Below are positions 26,758-38,808 of a stretch of 64,000 bases of DNA, piece by piece; the stretch's first letter is position 1, and every line of letters begins with the position of its first letter. The notes beneath the pieces were generated by a model. That model was not told the DNA's origin. It searched no databases and saw only the letters and a program-made list of their open reading frames with translations. Source of the stretch: Bacteroidota bacterium (GTDB lineage: Bacteria > Bacteroidota > Bacteroidia > Chitinophagales > Saprospiraceae); NCBI GenBank assembly GCA_017858735.1, contig JAFMBH010000001.1:62001-126000 (forward strand), read 5' to 3'. Both the position numbers and the translations under genes were made by a program.

Positions 26758-27882
26758 TCAAGATAAATCCTCCTGCAGATTATTGTAAAAAGCTTTTTCA
26801 GCGATATTAGAATATTTGTTTGCTTTCTCTTGAAAATCATAGTAAGAAGCATATACTTTCTTAGTGAATGGATCTTTTTCGGCTAATTCATTGATGACTT
26901 CTTTAGTTAGCTTTCTTAATTCATTGATAACTTCTAGTGGAAATGTTCTTATTTCAACGCCCTTTTTCAGAAGTTCGCTGTAGGCTACAGCGTTTTTGGC
27001 TTCCATCTGGGCATGTAGCCAAGTTCCACAGTAGGATGATGCTGCTTTAATAATGGCCTTCAGGTCATCAGAAAGTTCTTCAAATTTGTCCTTGTTTAGA
27101 ATAATCTCTAAATTGGTACCTGGTTCGTGCCAACCTGGCGTGTAATAATATTTAGCGATTTCGTCGAAACCCATTAAACTGTCATGAAATGGGGACAGCC
27201 ATTCTGTTGCGTCGATGATACCGCGTTCTAAACCTGTATATAGTTCTCCTCCAGCTAAAAGAATGGGTGATCCACCCGCTTTGGCTAAAACAGCTCCACC
27301 AAGACCTGGTATTCTCATTTTTAAGCCCTTTAGATCGGAAATGGTATTAATTTCCTTGTTAAACCAGCCGCCCATTTGGACGCCTGTATTACCTGCTGGA
27401 AGTGGAATTAATCCAAAATTAGCATATAATTCTTGCCATAAAGCCAGACCATCTCCAGCATGAATCCATGAGGATACTTGCTGGGCATTCATACCGAAGG
27501 GTACGGTGGCAAAGAATGAAGCAGCAGGAGATTTTCCTGCCCAATAATAAGCAGAACCATGACCAATTTCTGCAGCGCCATTTCTAACTGCATCGAAAAT
27601 CTCTAAAGAAGGAACTAGTTCACCACCACCAAAGACCCTTATTTTAATGCGTCCTCCTGACATTTCTTCTACTATACTGGCAAATAACTTACAAGCTTCG
27701 TCTAAAATAGGGAAATTCGGCGGCCAGGTAGTAACCATTTTCCAGGAATACGTTTTACTGGAAATTCCTGAACCATTACCTGATGTTTTATTTCCTTTTC
27801 CCATGACTGCTTTTATGCCTATGGGAAGCAATAAGGTAGCTGCTGCGATACTCTTGACAAATGTTTTCCTTGAAATAGGCAT
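26758..27882 (-). CDS. dctP: TRAP transporter substrate-binding protein (DctP/TakP type)
   Basis: A 374-aa periplasmic solute-binding protein. The N-terminus has S-R-K-T-F-V-K before a hydrophobic stretch, which resembles a twin-arginine signal with Lys in place of the second Arg. The mature part resembles TakP, the 2-oxoacid-binding subunit: the T-W-P-P-N-F-P start, G-E-L-V-P, G-N-T-G-V-Q-M-G-G-W-F-N-K-E, the M-R-I-P-G-L-G-G segment holding the ligand-carboxylate Arg, D-A-T-E-W, and Y-Y-Y-T-P-G-W-H-E-P. A 2-oxo acid or related carboxylate is therefore the likely ligand (inference). The gene converges on dctQM and is not in their transcript, which is unusual for TRAP systems. Confidence 0.9.
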   Translation of the reverse strand: MPISRKTFVKSIAAATLLLPIGIKAVMGKGNKTSGNGSGISSKTYSWKMVTTWPPNFPILDEACKLFASIVEEMSGGRIKIRVFGGGELVPSLEIFDAVRNGAAEIGHGSAYYWAGKSPAASFFATVPFGMNAQQVSSWIHAGDGLALWQELYANFGLIPLPAGNTGVQMGGWFNKEINTISDLKGLKMRIPGLGGAVLAKAGGSPILLAGGELYTGLERGIIDATEWLSPFHDSLMGFDEIAKYYYTPGWHEPGTNLEIILNKDKFEELSDDLKAIIKAASSYCGTWLHAQMEAKNAVAYSELLKKGVEIRTFPLEVINELRKLTKEVINELAEKDPFTKKVYASYYDFQEKANKYSNIAEKAFYNNLQEDLS

Positions 27883-27981
27883 ATTTGAAGTAGTTATAGG
27901 TTCAGGTAATGTTGAAAATGTTTCCTAAAATTAAAATTTATAAGGGAAAAGCGTACTTTTAAATGCCAAAATTATCTATTT

Positions 27982-30378
27982 ATGAAATTATTATTAACAT
28001 TTTTTTCAATTTCGATTTGTGTTTCTGCATTTGCACAGAAAATTGAAAATTTTTCTGGCCTTCAGGAAGAGGTGGAGATAATGATAGACCCTTTCGGTGT
28101 TCCCCATATTTTTGCAAAAAATGAAAATGATATGTTCTTCGCTCAAGGTTTTCAAGCAGCATCGGATAGATTATTTCAATTTGAAATGTGGAGAAGGCAA
28201 GCTAGAGGACTCTTATCGGAATTATTAGGTGAAAGAGAAATACAAAAAGATATCGCTTCCCGACTTTTTACTTATAGGGGTGACCCAGTCGCTGAATTCA
28301 ATCATTATCATCCAAATGGTTATCAAATAATACATTCTTTCGTAAATGGTGTTAATGCAGCTATTGATAATGCTCTTTTAACACCAGATTCTTTGCCTGT
28401 TGAGTTCAAGTTATTAGGTATTAAACCACAATATTTAAAACCAGAAGATATTATTTCCCGGCATCAGGGTCTGCTTGGTAACTTAACGGATGAATGGGAA
28501 ACTGCGCTTGTCGTTTACCAAATTGGGGAAGATAAAACAAAGGAAATAAATTGGTATCATCCCAATAATCCGGACTTAAGATTGGATTCCTTAGTAAAGG
28601 AAATTCTTTCTTATTCTGATGTTATAGACCTCTATAAGGCATTTAAACGCCCGGTAAATTACCTTCCGGAAGATATACTGGCTTTCTCAGATAAGAATTC
28701 AACAGAGAATTACATGGCTCTTTCTTCTCGAATGAATGAAGAACAATTTTCATTAAATGAAGAAAAGCATGTCATTGGTAGTAATAACTGGGTGGTTTCC
28801 GGTGCATTATCTGAAAGTGGTTATCCCCTGTTGGCCAACGATCCGCATAGGGCTATGTCTGCTCCCTCACTTAGATATATTACGCATCTGGTTTCTCCAG
28901 GATGGAATGTTATAGGTGGGGGTGAACCTACTATTCCAGGTGTTTCCATTGGACATAACGAATATGGCGCATGGGGACTTACTATTCATGCTACCGACGC
29001 AGAGGATATGTACGTTTATGAACTTAATCCCTCCAATGTACACCAATATAAATATCAGGGAAAATGGCTTGATTTTATTGAAATAAAAGACTCTATATCT
29101 GTAAAAGGAAAGGGTATGCATTATTTTTCTTTGTTTTATACCGTTCATGGACCGGTGCTTAAAGTGATAAGTGAAAAAAATATCGCTGTGGCTGTGAGAT
29201 GTGCCTGGTTAGAAAAAGGGGGCGCTCCCTATCTGGCTAGTCTCAGAATGAATCAGGCAAAAAATTGGGATGAATTTAAGTTGGCTTGCACTTATTCTCA
29301 TATCCCAGGCGAAAATATGATTTGGGCCGACCGGTCAGGGAATATTGGTTGGCAAACAGTAGGCATTGCACCAATTCGAAAAAATAGTAGTGGTATGGTT
29401 CCTGTCATTGGAGATGGAAGCAGAGATTGGGATGGGTTTATTCCCATTTCTGAAAGACCTTCCAGTTACAATCCTTCACAAAATTATGTCGTTACAGCCA
29501 ATGAAAATGTGGTTCCTCTCGATTACAAATACCCAAATACTGTAGGTTTTTCATGGTCGGATCCTTATAGAGGTTTACGAATAAAGGAATATTTGGGTAG
29601 TGGAAAAAAATTATCTGTGCAGGATTTAATGATGCTTCAAACAGATTATCTTTCTCTGCCCGCAAGGCAATTGGTACCTTTTATTTCTAGCATTCCTGCC
29701 TTCAAAAAGTATGAAAAATTTACTACCCTTTTTAATGATTGGGATTATAAATTGACGCCCAATTCTATCGCAGCTTCATTATATGATGCCTGGGAAAGAG
29801 TTATTTTTTCGGAATATAAACTACAGTTTGTTCCGGAAAAAGTTAGGTCTTTGGTTACCCCTCAACTAAAAATGATAATAGATAACCTTCTTTTACCTGA
29901 CGCAAAATTTGGTTCTCAACCGGTTCAAGGCAGGAATGATTTCTTACTTAAAACATTTGAAAAGGCTATTCTAAACCTGGAACTTAAATTAGGTAAAGAG
30001 GTGAATTTATGGCAATATGGTCAGCTGAAAAATAAATATGTTCTCTTGAAACATCCATTCAGTGCTGTTGTTAATCAAAATATTCGTTCATTATTGGAAG
30101 TGGGACCTGCTCCCAGAGGTGGAAATGGATTTACAGCCAATGTAACGGGAAGGGGAGATAATCAAACACATGGTGCCAGCTTTAGATTTATTTCGGACTT
30201 ACAAAACTGGGATTATAGTTTAGCAACCAATACACCTGGACAATCAGGTAATCCAAATAGTCCATTTTATAGAAATTTATTTCCAATTTGGATAAACAAT
30301 CAGTATTTTCCACTGTATTTCTCTAAAGTTAAAATTACTTCAGTAAGTCAGATCCACAAGCATCTTTTTCCTAATTAA
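27982..30378 (+). CDS. Penicillin acylase family N-terminal-nucleophile amidohydrolase
   Basis: A 798-aa secreted or periplasmic Ntn-hydrolase of the penicillin G acylase/AHL acylase family. A signal peptide covers about 1-18 (ends A-F-A-Q). The alpha part (about 19-266) is followed by the self-cleavage site before Ser267 in I-G-S-N-N-W-V-V, which becomes the free N-terminal nucleophile of the beta part. The downstream L-A-N-D-P-H-R-A-M-S-A-P segment and R-G-G-N-G-F are family markers. Such enzymes cut amide bonds of acylated compounds, including beta-lactams and acyl-homoserine lactones; the natural substrate here is unknown. It leads a run of three exported hydrolase genes with short gaps. 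Confidence 0.9.
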   Translation: MKLLLTFFSISICVSAFAQKIENFSGLQEEVEIMIDPFGVPHIFAKNENDMFFAQGFQAASDRLFQFEMWRRQARGLLSELLGEREIQKDIASRLFTYRGDPVAEFNHYHPNGYQIIHSFVNGVNAAIDNALLTPDSLPVEFKLLGIKPQYLKPEDIISRHQGLLGNLTDEWETALVVYQIGEDKTKEINWYHPNNPDLRLDSLVKEILSYSDVIDLYKAFKRPVNYLPEDILAFSDKNSTENYMALSSRMNEEQFSLNEEKHVIGSNNWVVSGALSESGYPLLANDPHRAMSAPSLRYITHLVSPGWNVIGGGEPTIPGVSIGHNEYGAWGLTIHATDAEDMYVYELNPSNVHQYKYQGKWLDFIEIKDSISVKGKGMHYFSLFYTVHGPVLKVISEKNIAVAVRCAWLEKGGAPYLASLRMNQAKNWDEFKLACTYSHIPGENMIWADRSGNIGWQTVGIAPIRKNSSGMVPVIGDGSRDWDGFIPISERPSSYNPSQNYVVTANENVVPLDYKYPNTVGFSWSDPYRGLRIKEYLGSGKKLSVQDLMMLQTDYLSLPARQLVPFISSIPAFKKYEKFTTLFNDWDYKLTPNSIAASLYDAWERVIFSEYKLQFVPEKVRSLVTPQLKMIIDNLLLPDAKFGSQPVQGRNDFLLKTFEKAILNLELKLGKEVNLWQYGQLKNKYVLLKHPFSAVVNQNIRSLLEVGPAPRGGNGFTANVTGRGDNQTHGASFRFISDLQNWDYSLATNTPGQSGNPNSPFYRNLFPIWINNQYFPLYFSKVKITSVSQIHKHLFPN

Positions 30379-30401
30379 GTTTTTATTTAACCTCTATAAC
30401 A

Positions 30402-31772
30402 ATGAAAAAACACTTGAAACTCTCATTTTATTTTCTAATCATTTTTCTTTGTCTTTCGTCCCTGTCTCTTTTTGGCCAACTAGATAATCGATTATTTGAT
30501 ATTGCCAAAGCGCCAAATCCAAAGGCTATTGAAAATAGTATTCGAACCTTGGCTAATTTTGGAACAAGAAGCACTTTATCAGATACAGTATCAAACACAA
30601 GAGGCATTGGTGCGGCAAGACGCTGGATTCACAACGAATTTCAAAAAATTAGCTCTTCTTGTAATCAATGTTTGGAAGTTTCCTACATGAATGAAGTCTT
30701 TAAAGCTGGATTTAATCCCAGAATAAAGGAGGATATTAATATTTCTAATGTATTAGCTATTCAAAGAGGATCGGTTTATCCAAACAGATACGTAATAATG
30801 ACGGCTGATATCGATTCACGGGTTACGGATGTTTTAGATGCTCAAAAGGATAATCCTGGCGCTAATGATAATGCCAGTGGCATGGCAGGAGTATTGGAAG
30901 CAGCTGCTGTTTTATCAAAGTATCGTTTTCCAACAAGCATTATTTATATTGGATTATCAGGCGAAGAGCAAGGTCTCTTAGGCGGTACTACGGTAGCAAA
31001 ATTTGCTAAAACAAATCAATGGGATATCATTGCTGTCCTTAATAATGATATGATTGGCAATATTGAAGGTGTCGATGGTATCATCGATAATACCACCTTC
31101 AGGATTTTTTCGGAACCTGTTTCTATTCTTGAAACTGAAAGAGAAAGAGCCTGGCACAGAGTATATGGTGGAGAGGTGGATGGCCCTTCCAGGCAAATTG
31201 CCAGATATATTGATAAACTGACAGATCTTTATTGTACGAACTTAGATGCAAAGATGATTTACAGATTGGATAGATTTGGCAGAGGAGGACATCATAAACC
31301 ATTTAACGATGAGGGCTTTCCAGGGGTAAGAATTATGGAGACTCATGAAAATTATTACAGGCAGCATGAAGATATTAGAATTGAAAATGGGATTAAATAC
31401 GGTGATGTTATTGAAGGGGTTAATTTTGATTATGCTGCTAAATTGACAGGCGTTAATGCCATAACCCTGGCTGCTTTAGCGTGGGCTCCACCACCGCCAG
31501 AAGATGTCCAGATCGGTGGTATTGTCCAACCGTCAACCCGTTTTAAATGGAAGCCTTCCACTTTTGAAGGTCTGGCCGGTCATAAAATTTATTGGAGAGA
31601 AACTACTTCAGCACAATGGCAATATTCAAAGTTTGTGCCTAAAGGCTTGACTGAATTTACGCTGGATAAAATTATTATTGATAATTTTTTGTTTGGCATC
31701 GCTTCCGTTGGTCTCGATGGAAATGAAAGCGTTATCGTTTATCCTACTACTTTAATTTCATCTCGTCGTTAA
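30402..31772 (+). CDS. M28 family metallopeptidase with C-terminal beta domain
   Basis: A 456-aa exported peptidase. The signal peptide covers about 1-25. The M28 domain (about 35-365) shows Asp156 (in P-G-A-N-D-N-A-S-G), catalytic Glu188 with Glu189 (in G-E-E-Q-G), Asp216 (in L-N-N-D-M-I-G) and His315 (in M-E-T-H-E-N). The first zinc position, normally His in HxD, is Asp136 (A-D-I-D-S-R), a variant I believe is shared by a subfamily. Residues about 370-456 look like a fibronectin III-like domain. It likely acts as an aminopeptidase on peptides outside the cytoplasm. It lies between the acylase gene (23-base gap) and the M14 gene (16-base gap), so all three probably share a transcript. Confidence 0.87.
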   Translation: MKKHLKLSFYFLIIFLCLSSLSLFGQLDNRLFDIAKAPNPKAIENSIRTLANFGTRSTLSDTVSNTRGIGAARRWIHNEFQKISSSCNQCLEVSYMNEVFKAGFNPRIKEDINISNVLAIQRGSVYPNRYVIMTADIDSRVTDVLDAQKDNPGANDNASGMAGVLEAAAVLSKYRFPTSIIYIGLSGEEQGLLGGTTVAKFAKTNQWDIIAVLNNDMIGNIEGVDGIIDNTTFRIFSEPVSILETERERAWHRVYGGEVDGPSRQIARYIDKLTDLYCTNLDAKMIYRLDRFGRGGHHKPFNDEGFPGVRIMETHENYYRQHEDIRIENGIKYGDVIEGVNFDYAAKLTGVNAITLAALAWAPPPPEDVQIGGIVQPSTRFKWKPSTFEGLAGHKIYWRETTSAQWQYSKFVPKGLTEFTLDKIIIDNFLFGIASVGLDGNESVIVYPTTLISSRR

Positions 31773-31788
31773 CTAAAATAAATTTTAA

Positions 31789-34410
31789 ATGAAAAATGTT
31801 ATCGTTTTATTATTCTTGTTTTGTTCCTTAAGCGGACTGTTTTCACAAAAGGAATGGATGAATCTGGAAAGGTTTTCCTTTGAACCTGGATTGGCCGTTA
31901 ATCAAAACATTCCTACGCCTGCTTCATTTTTAGGCTATGAACTGGGGGAGCAATCAACGTATTATTCGAGTATTGAAAACTATATTAAAGATCTTTCCAA
32001 GCAGTCTAACAGACTTAAATTAGTAGAATATGGAAAAACGTATGAAAATCGTTCTCTTTATTTATTGGTTTTTTCATCTCCTGAAAATTTATCGAATTTA
32101 GAGCGTATTCGGACGAATCATTTAAAGTTAATGACGGCCAATGATGCTCAGGCAAAGGATATTATGGAGAAAGACCCTGTTTTCCTTTCCTTGAGTTACA
32201 ATATCCATGGAAATGAAACATCCACCAGTGAAGCAGCGCTTCAAGTCGCTTATCGGTTAGCCGCTGCAACTGATGAAGCGACTAATCAGTTACTACAAAA
32301 TTCCGTTATTCAAATCTATGTTTGTATTAATCCTGATGGTCGCGAACGTTATATTCAGTGGTACAATTCAGTTCGGAGAAAGCAATTGGCTACTTCTAAA
32401 AATGATTTAGAGCATTATGAGCCTGCGCCAAATGGTCGTTCTAATCATTATTGGTTTGATGTTAACAGAGATTGGTCTTGGGGTATTCATCCTGAAACAA
32501 GAAATTTGACGACTGAATATCAGAAATGGATGCCTCAGATACATGTAGATCATCATGAACAAGGCTACAATAGTAATTATTTCACCATGCCTGGCACGAC
32601 GCCACGAAATAAAATATTACCGCCTACCTACGAGGCATGGTCCGATACCTTTGGAAGGGCAAACATTGCAGCCTTCAATAAAAATGATATTAGCTATTTT
32701 ACCCGTGAGGCTTTTGATTTTTTCTACCCAGGATATGGGTCAAGTTATCCAAGTATCATGGGGGCCATAGCTATGTTAACAGAACAGGGAGGTATTGCAG
32801 GTGGTCGTGCTATTGAAACGGAGGATGGAACTATTCTTACCTTAAGACAAAGAATTTGGGACCATTATACTACTTCTATCCAGTCATTATTTACAGGAGT
32901 TAAACACAAAAAGGAGCTTTTACGCTATAGTTATGATGCCTGGCAGCCCTCTAAATCATTATCGGCCAATAAAACTTATTTTTTATCTCCAGCTGATATG
33001 TACACACCAGATGTAGTTCAGATTTTACAACGTCATGGCGTCAAATTTGAACAAGCAAAAGAATCATTTACCGTGAATACCGTATTTGATTATGAATCAA
33101 ATACATCGACACGTAAAACATTTCCCAAAGGCACTATTCTGTTATCCTGTAATCAACCACAGCATTTGTTGATAAATAGCGTAATGGATAAATCATTGGA
33201 AATTGAGGACTCAGTAATGTATGATATGGCTATTTGGGCGCTTCCCATAGCCTATAATTTACATGCCTATTTCACGAAAGAAAATGTTTCAGTTTCTTCA
33301 GAACCTTTGAACGAAACTAAGGCAAAAAATACCGTTTTACCCAATGCGTACGGCTATGCAATAGATTGGAATCAGCGTAATGCGCCGGCTGTATTGGCTC
33401 ATTTATGGAAGCTGGGTTATAAGGTTAGATCAGCGTCCAAACCTTTTAAAATGGATAATATTTCGTTTTCAGCGGGAACATTAATCATTTTGACAGGTGC
33501 AAATATTGATAAAAAAGCAGATTTATCTATTGAATTACAAGCTGTTAGTTTAAAACACAATGTTTCAATACATTCCATTTCAACAGGTCGTGCAACAGAG
33601 GGGCTAGATTTGGGATCTTCAAAAAACAGACCTGTTAAACAACCCAGAGTAGCTCTAATGGTTGATGCTCCATTTAATATGCAAACCGCCGGTCAGGTTT
33701 GGTTTCTTTTTGATGAAGAGGTTGGCTTGCCTGTAGATCGAATAAGATCTTCCGTTTTATTGCAATCAGCCATGCCAAAATTTGGGGAGCGATATGGTTA
33801 TGCAGATTTAAATGATTATGATGTCCTCATACTACCTGGGGGAGGCAATAATTTACGCTATATATTTGATAGAGAAGCCTATTCTCAGTTACAAGACTGG
33901 GTAAGCAGAGGGGGTACTTTAATAGCTTTAGAAAATGCCGTTGAATTTTTAACTCAGGACAGAAGCAAATTTACTCAGGTAAAATGGTCTGAAATTCCTA
34001 CAGATACATCTTTAATGTCTAAAACCATTTCTTATGATAAAAGAGAGGATTATTTTGGAAAGAAAAGAATCCCAGGTTCAGCTTTAATAAGTAATATAGA
34101 CGTATCAAATCCTTTGGCATTTGGTATGGAACCAACACTTCATTCATTAAAACAAGATGTATCGTCTTTTTTACCCGGCGTTGGCATGCAAGTAGTTGGC
34201 AGTTACCATACAGATCCGGCAAAATTATTAACGGGTGGTTATGCCTCGAAGGAAGCTCTGAAACATCTTTCAGGTAAATGTTTTGCTGGCGTGGTTCCAA
34301 TGGGTGCCGGTAAAGTGGTATTATTACTGGATAACACACAATTTAGAATGTTTTGGAGAGGACCCTCCAGAATGATTCAGAATGCTGTGATGCTTTTACA
34401 ACAGTTTTAA
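31789..34410 (+). CDS. M14 family zinc carboxypeptidase, large exported form
   Basis: An 873-aa exported protein with a signal peptide (about 1-19). The M14 domain (about 50-360) shows the zinc ligands His140 and Glu143 (I-H-G-N-E-T-S), a third ligand in the V-D-H-H-E segment (His255 or His256), and the general base Glu332 (M-L-T-E-Q-G-G). The C-terminal half (about 600-870) looks like a class I glutamine-amidotransferase/DJ-1-like fold, with V-L-I-L-P-G-G-G followed by W-V-S-R-G-G-T-L-I-A-L-E, but no catalytic Cys is evident at the nucleophile elbow. This two-part layout occurs in large M14 proteins of Bacteroidota. It probably removes C-terminal residues from external peptides. A hairpin terminator follows the stop. 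Confidence 0.88.
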   Translation: MKNVIVLLFLFCSLSGLFSQKEWMNLERFSFEPGLAVNQNIPTPASFLGYELGEQSTYYSSIENYIKDLSKQSNRLKLVEYGKTYENRSLYLLVFSSPENLSNLERIRTNHLKLMTANDAQAKDIMEKDPVFLSLSYNIHGNETSTSEAALQVAYRLAAATDEATNQLLQNSVIQIYVCINPDGRERYIQWYNSVRRKQLATSKNDLEHYEPAPNGRSNHYWFDVNRDWSWGIHPETRNLTTEYQKWMPQIHVDHHEQGYNSNYFTMPGTTPRNKILPPTYEAWSDTFGRANIAAFNKNDISYFTREAFDFFYPGYGSSYPSIMGAIAMLTEQGGIAGGRAIETEDGTILTLRQRIWDHYTTSIQSLFTGVKHKKELLRYSYDAWQPSKSLSANKTYFLSPADMYTPDVVQILQRHGVKFEQAKESFTVNTVFDYESNTSTRKTFPKGTILLSCNQPQHLLINSVMDKSLEIEDSVMYDMAIWALPIAYNLHAYFTKENVSVSSEPLNETKAKNTVLPNAYGYAIDWNQRNAPAVLAHLWKLGYKVRSASKPFKMDNISFSAGTLIILTGANIDKKADLSIELQAVSLKHNVSIHSISTGRATEGLDLGSSKNRPVKQPRVALMVDAPFNMQTAGQVWFLFDEEVGLPVDRIRSSVLLQSAMPKFGERYGYADLNDYDVLILPGGGNNLRYIFDREAYSQLQDWVSRGGTLIALENAVEFLTQDRSKFTQVKWSEIPTDTSLMSKTISYDKREDYFGKKRIPGSALISNIDVSNPLAFGMEPTLHSLKQDVSSFLPGVGMQVVGSYHTDPAKLLTGGYASKEALKHLSGKCFAGVVPMGAGKVVLLLDNTQFRMFWRGPSRMIQNAVMLLQQF

Positions 34411-34418
34411 ATAATAAG

Positions 34419-34462
34419 TGGGGTAAATGTTTCTTTGTTGAACATTTACCCCATTTCTTTTA
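34419..34462. terminator. Bidirectional hairpin terminator between M14 gene and bshC
   Basis: A 13-base perfect inverted repeat (34419-34431 with 34441-34453; core ggggtaaatg) with a 9-base loop, between two convergent genes. A T-rich tail follows on the + strand. It reaches to the end of bshC. Confidence 0.85.
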
Positions 34463-36055
34463 TTCTCCCAGGCTAATGACCAAGAAGCCCTCTTCTAATG
34501 GATTAAGTTCTTCTATGAATAAGTCTAAAATACCCAATCCGTACCTCACGAAGAGAGGAATAAAGTTATCGTGTCTTTCCTGAAGACCATTTCCAGGGAA
34601 TAACTTTTCTTTTATATTTCTTATTTGTTGTATTTGAACATCATATTTTGACTTTTCAGCTCTTGTAAGCCTGGTAGCAATTTGTTCCCACGATTTAAGT
34701 TGCTTCAGCCCTTCTGCGATAATTGTCTTTTCTAAAGTAGGGTCAACTTTAATGGCTTTCCCTTTTATTTGTTCTATAATTTTAGAAAATTGCTCAATTT
34801 CATTGTCAAAAGATAATTCATTGCCTGAATGTCTCTGAATAAATGCTCGAATTAACGCATCTGTATCCGTAAATAAATCTTCTAATTTGAAATCCAGTTT
34901 ATTCCATTTTTTCTCCCAGACATCTTCTAAAATTAAGGCAGAATTCCTTCTGATTAACATAGGAAATGGTACATTGAAATAGTCAAATTGCGCTTTTCTT
35001 TCTAACCAGTAGGCAATTTCTCCTCCTCCTCCAATATAGGCGAGATTGGGTAAAATAAATTCCTGGAATAATGGACGAAGTACCACGTTGGGGCTGAATT
35101 TTTCAGGATACATGTCTAATTCAACACGTAATTCATCACTATTAAAAACGATATTTGTCCCAACAATATGAAAGTGATTATCTATTTTTTCTATCCTATT
35201 TCTATTATGTTCACTCAGATAAAATAAGTTTATTTCACGAACATGAGCCTGTACACTAAATCCGACCTCACCCAAAGCCTGCTGTGTTTTTTCAATGATG
35301 GCCTGGGAAGGTTGTTCAAATAATTCTTTTTCTATAATAGGCTTAAAAAATTGCTTTAGCCTCTTATGGCTCATGTTTAATGTTACCAATCCGTATTTTC
35401 CAAAAATAGCATTGACAAGTGCAGAAGAAGCTTTTTCATACAGATCATTTTCTGTATAGGCTGCATGGACTAAACGATAAATTTCCTCCGCTTCTGTAGA
35501 ATCGCCAAGTAAAGATTTAAGCTCCAATAACACATGGTTTAGAGTTCCCGTTTTTAATTTACCGACTGACCCCCCATTAACTTGTTTCCAGGTCAATTTT
35601 TTATTAAATAAAAAAGCATGGTTTATTTCGTCAAAATCGTGGTCTTCGGCACCATTTATGAACAAAGGAACAAAATGATTTGAAGGGTAAAAAGCATTTA
35701 ATTGTTTACATAAATTCAAGGTAGAACATATCTTGAAAATATAATATAAAGGACCTGTAAAAAGAACAGGCTGGTGTGCTGTTATTATCGTGAACGTATT
35801 TGGTTCAAGGAGAGAATTAATATTTTTTAAGGTTCCTTCTGAGGTAGGAAGCGATGCATATTGTTCTTTTAATACTTCAACTATAATTTTTCTTGGAATG
35901 TCCTGTTTAGATTTATCAGATATTACCTGCTGAAAGCTATTTATATTAACTGCATGTTTGTAAAATGGCTTAAGATTTTGATTTCCTGTAGAATATGCTT
36001 TATCTTTAGAAGATAATTGAGGTATATCATTGAAGGGAATAACCAGTTTTTTCAT
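34460..36055 (-). CDS. bshC: Bacillithiol biosynthesis cysteine-adding enzyme
   Basis: BshC adds cysteine to glucosaminyl-malate in the last step of bacillithiol synthesis, a low-molecular-weight thiol used in place of glutathione. The 531-aa protein has the nucleotide-binding-like core: I-T-A-H-Q-P-V-L-F-T-G-P (about 94-105), then F-I-N-G-A-E-D-H-D-F-D-E-I (about 136-148), the L-R-P-L-F-Q-E segment (about 324-330), and the long coiled coil near the C-terminus (about 420-490). Length and order match the family. bshA and bshB are not in the window. It is divergent from glpK and convergent with the M14 gene. Confidence 0.93.
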   Translation of the reverse strand: MKKLVIPFNDIPQLSSKDKAYSTGNQNLKPFYKHAVNINSFQQVISDKSKQDIPRKIIVEVLKEQYASLPTSEGTLKNINSLLEPNTFTIITAHQPVLFTGPLYYIFKICSTLNLCKQLNAFYPSNHFVPLFINGAEDHDFDEINHAFLFNKKLTWKQVNGGSVGKLKTGTLNHVLLELKSLLGDSTEAEEIYRLVHAAYTENDLYEKASSALVNAIFGKYGLVTLNMSHKRLKQFFKPIIEKELFEQPSQAIIEKTQQALGEVGFSVQAHVREINLFYLSEHNRNRIEKIDNHFHIVGTNIVFNSDELRVELDMYPEKFSPNVVLRPLFQEFILPNLAYIGGGGEIAYWLERKAQFDYFNVPFPMLIRRNSALILEDVWEKKWNKLDFKLEDLFTDTDALIRAFIQRHSGNELSFDNEIEQFSKIIEQIKGKAIKVDPTLEKTIIAEGLKQLKSWEQIATRLTRAEKSKYDVQIQQIRNIKEKLFPGNGLQERHDNFIPLFVRYGLGILDLFIEELNPLEEGFLVISLGE

Positions 36056-36098
36056 AATTACGGATGGAGACTTTGCTCATTTTTATTTTGCTAAAAAA

Positions 36099-36106
36099 CA
36101 AAAGTA
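36099..36106 (-). promoter_or_regulatory. Candidate -7 box for bshC
   Basis: On the minus strand this reads TACTTTTG, an exact match to TAnnTTTG, 44 bases before the bshC start codon. No clear TTTG box lies at the expected distance upstream. Confidence 0.35.
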
Positions 36107-36107
36107 A

Positions 36108-38799
<2,692 letters not shown>

Positions 38800-38808
38800 T
38801 ATTTTTTT

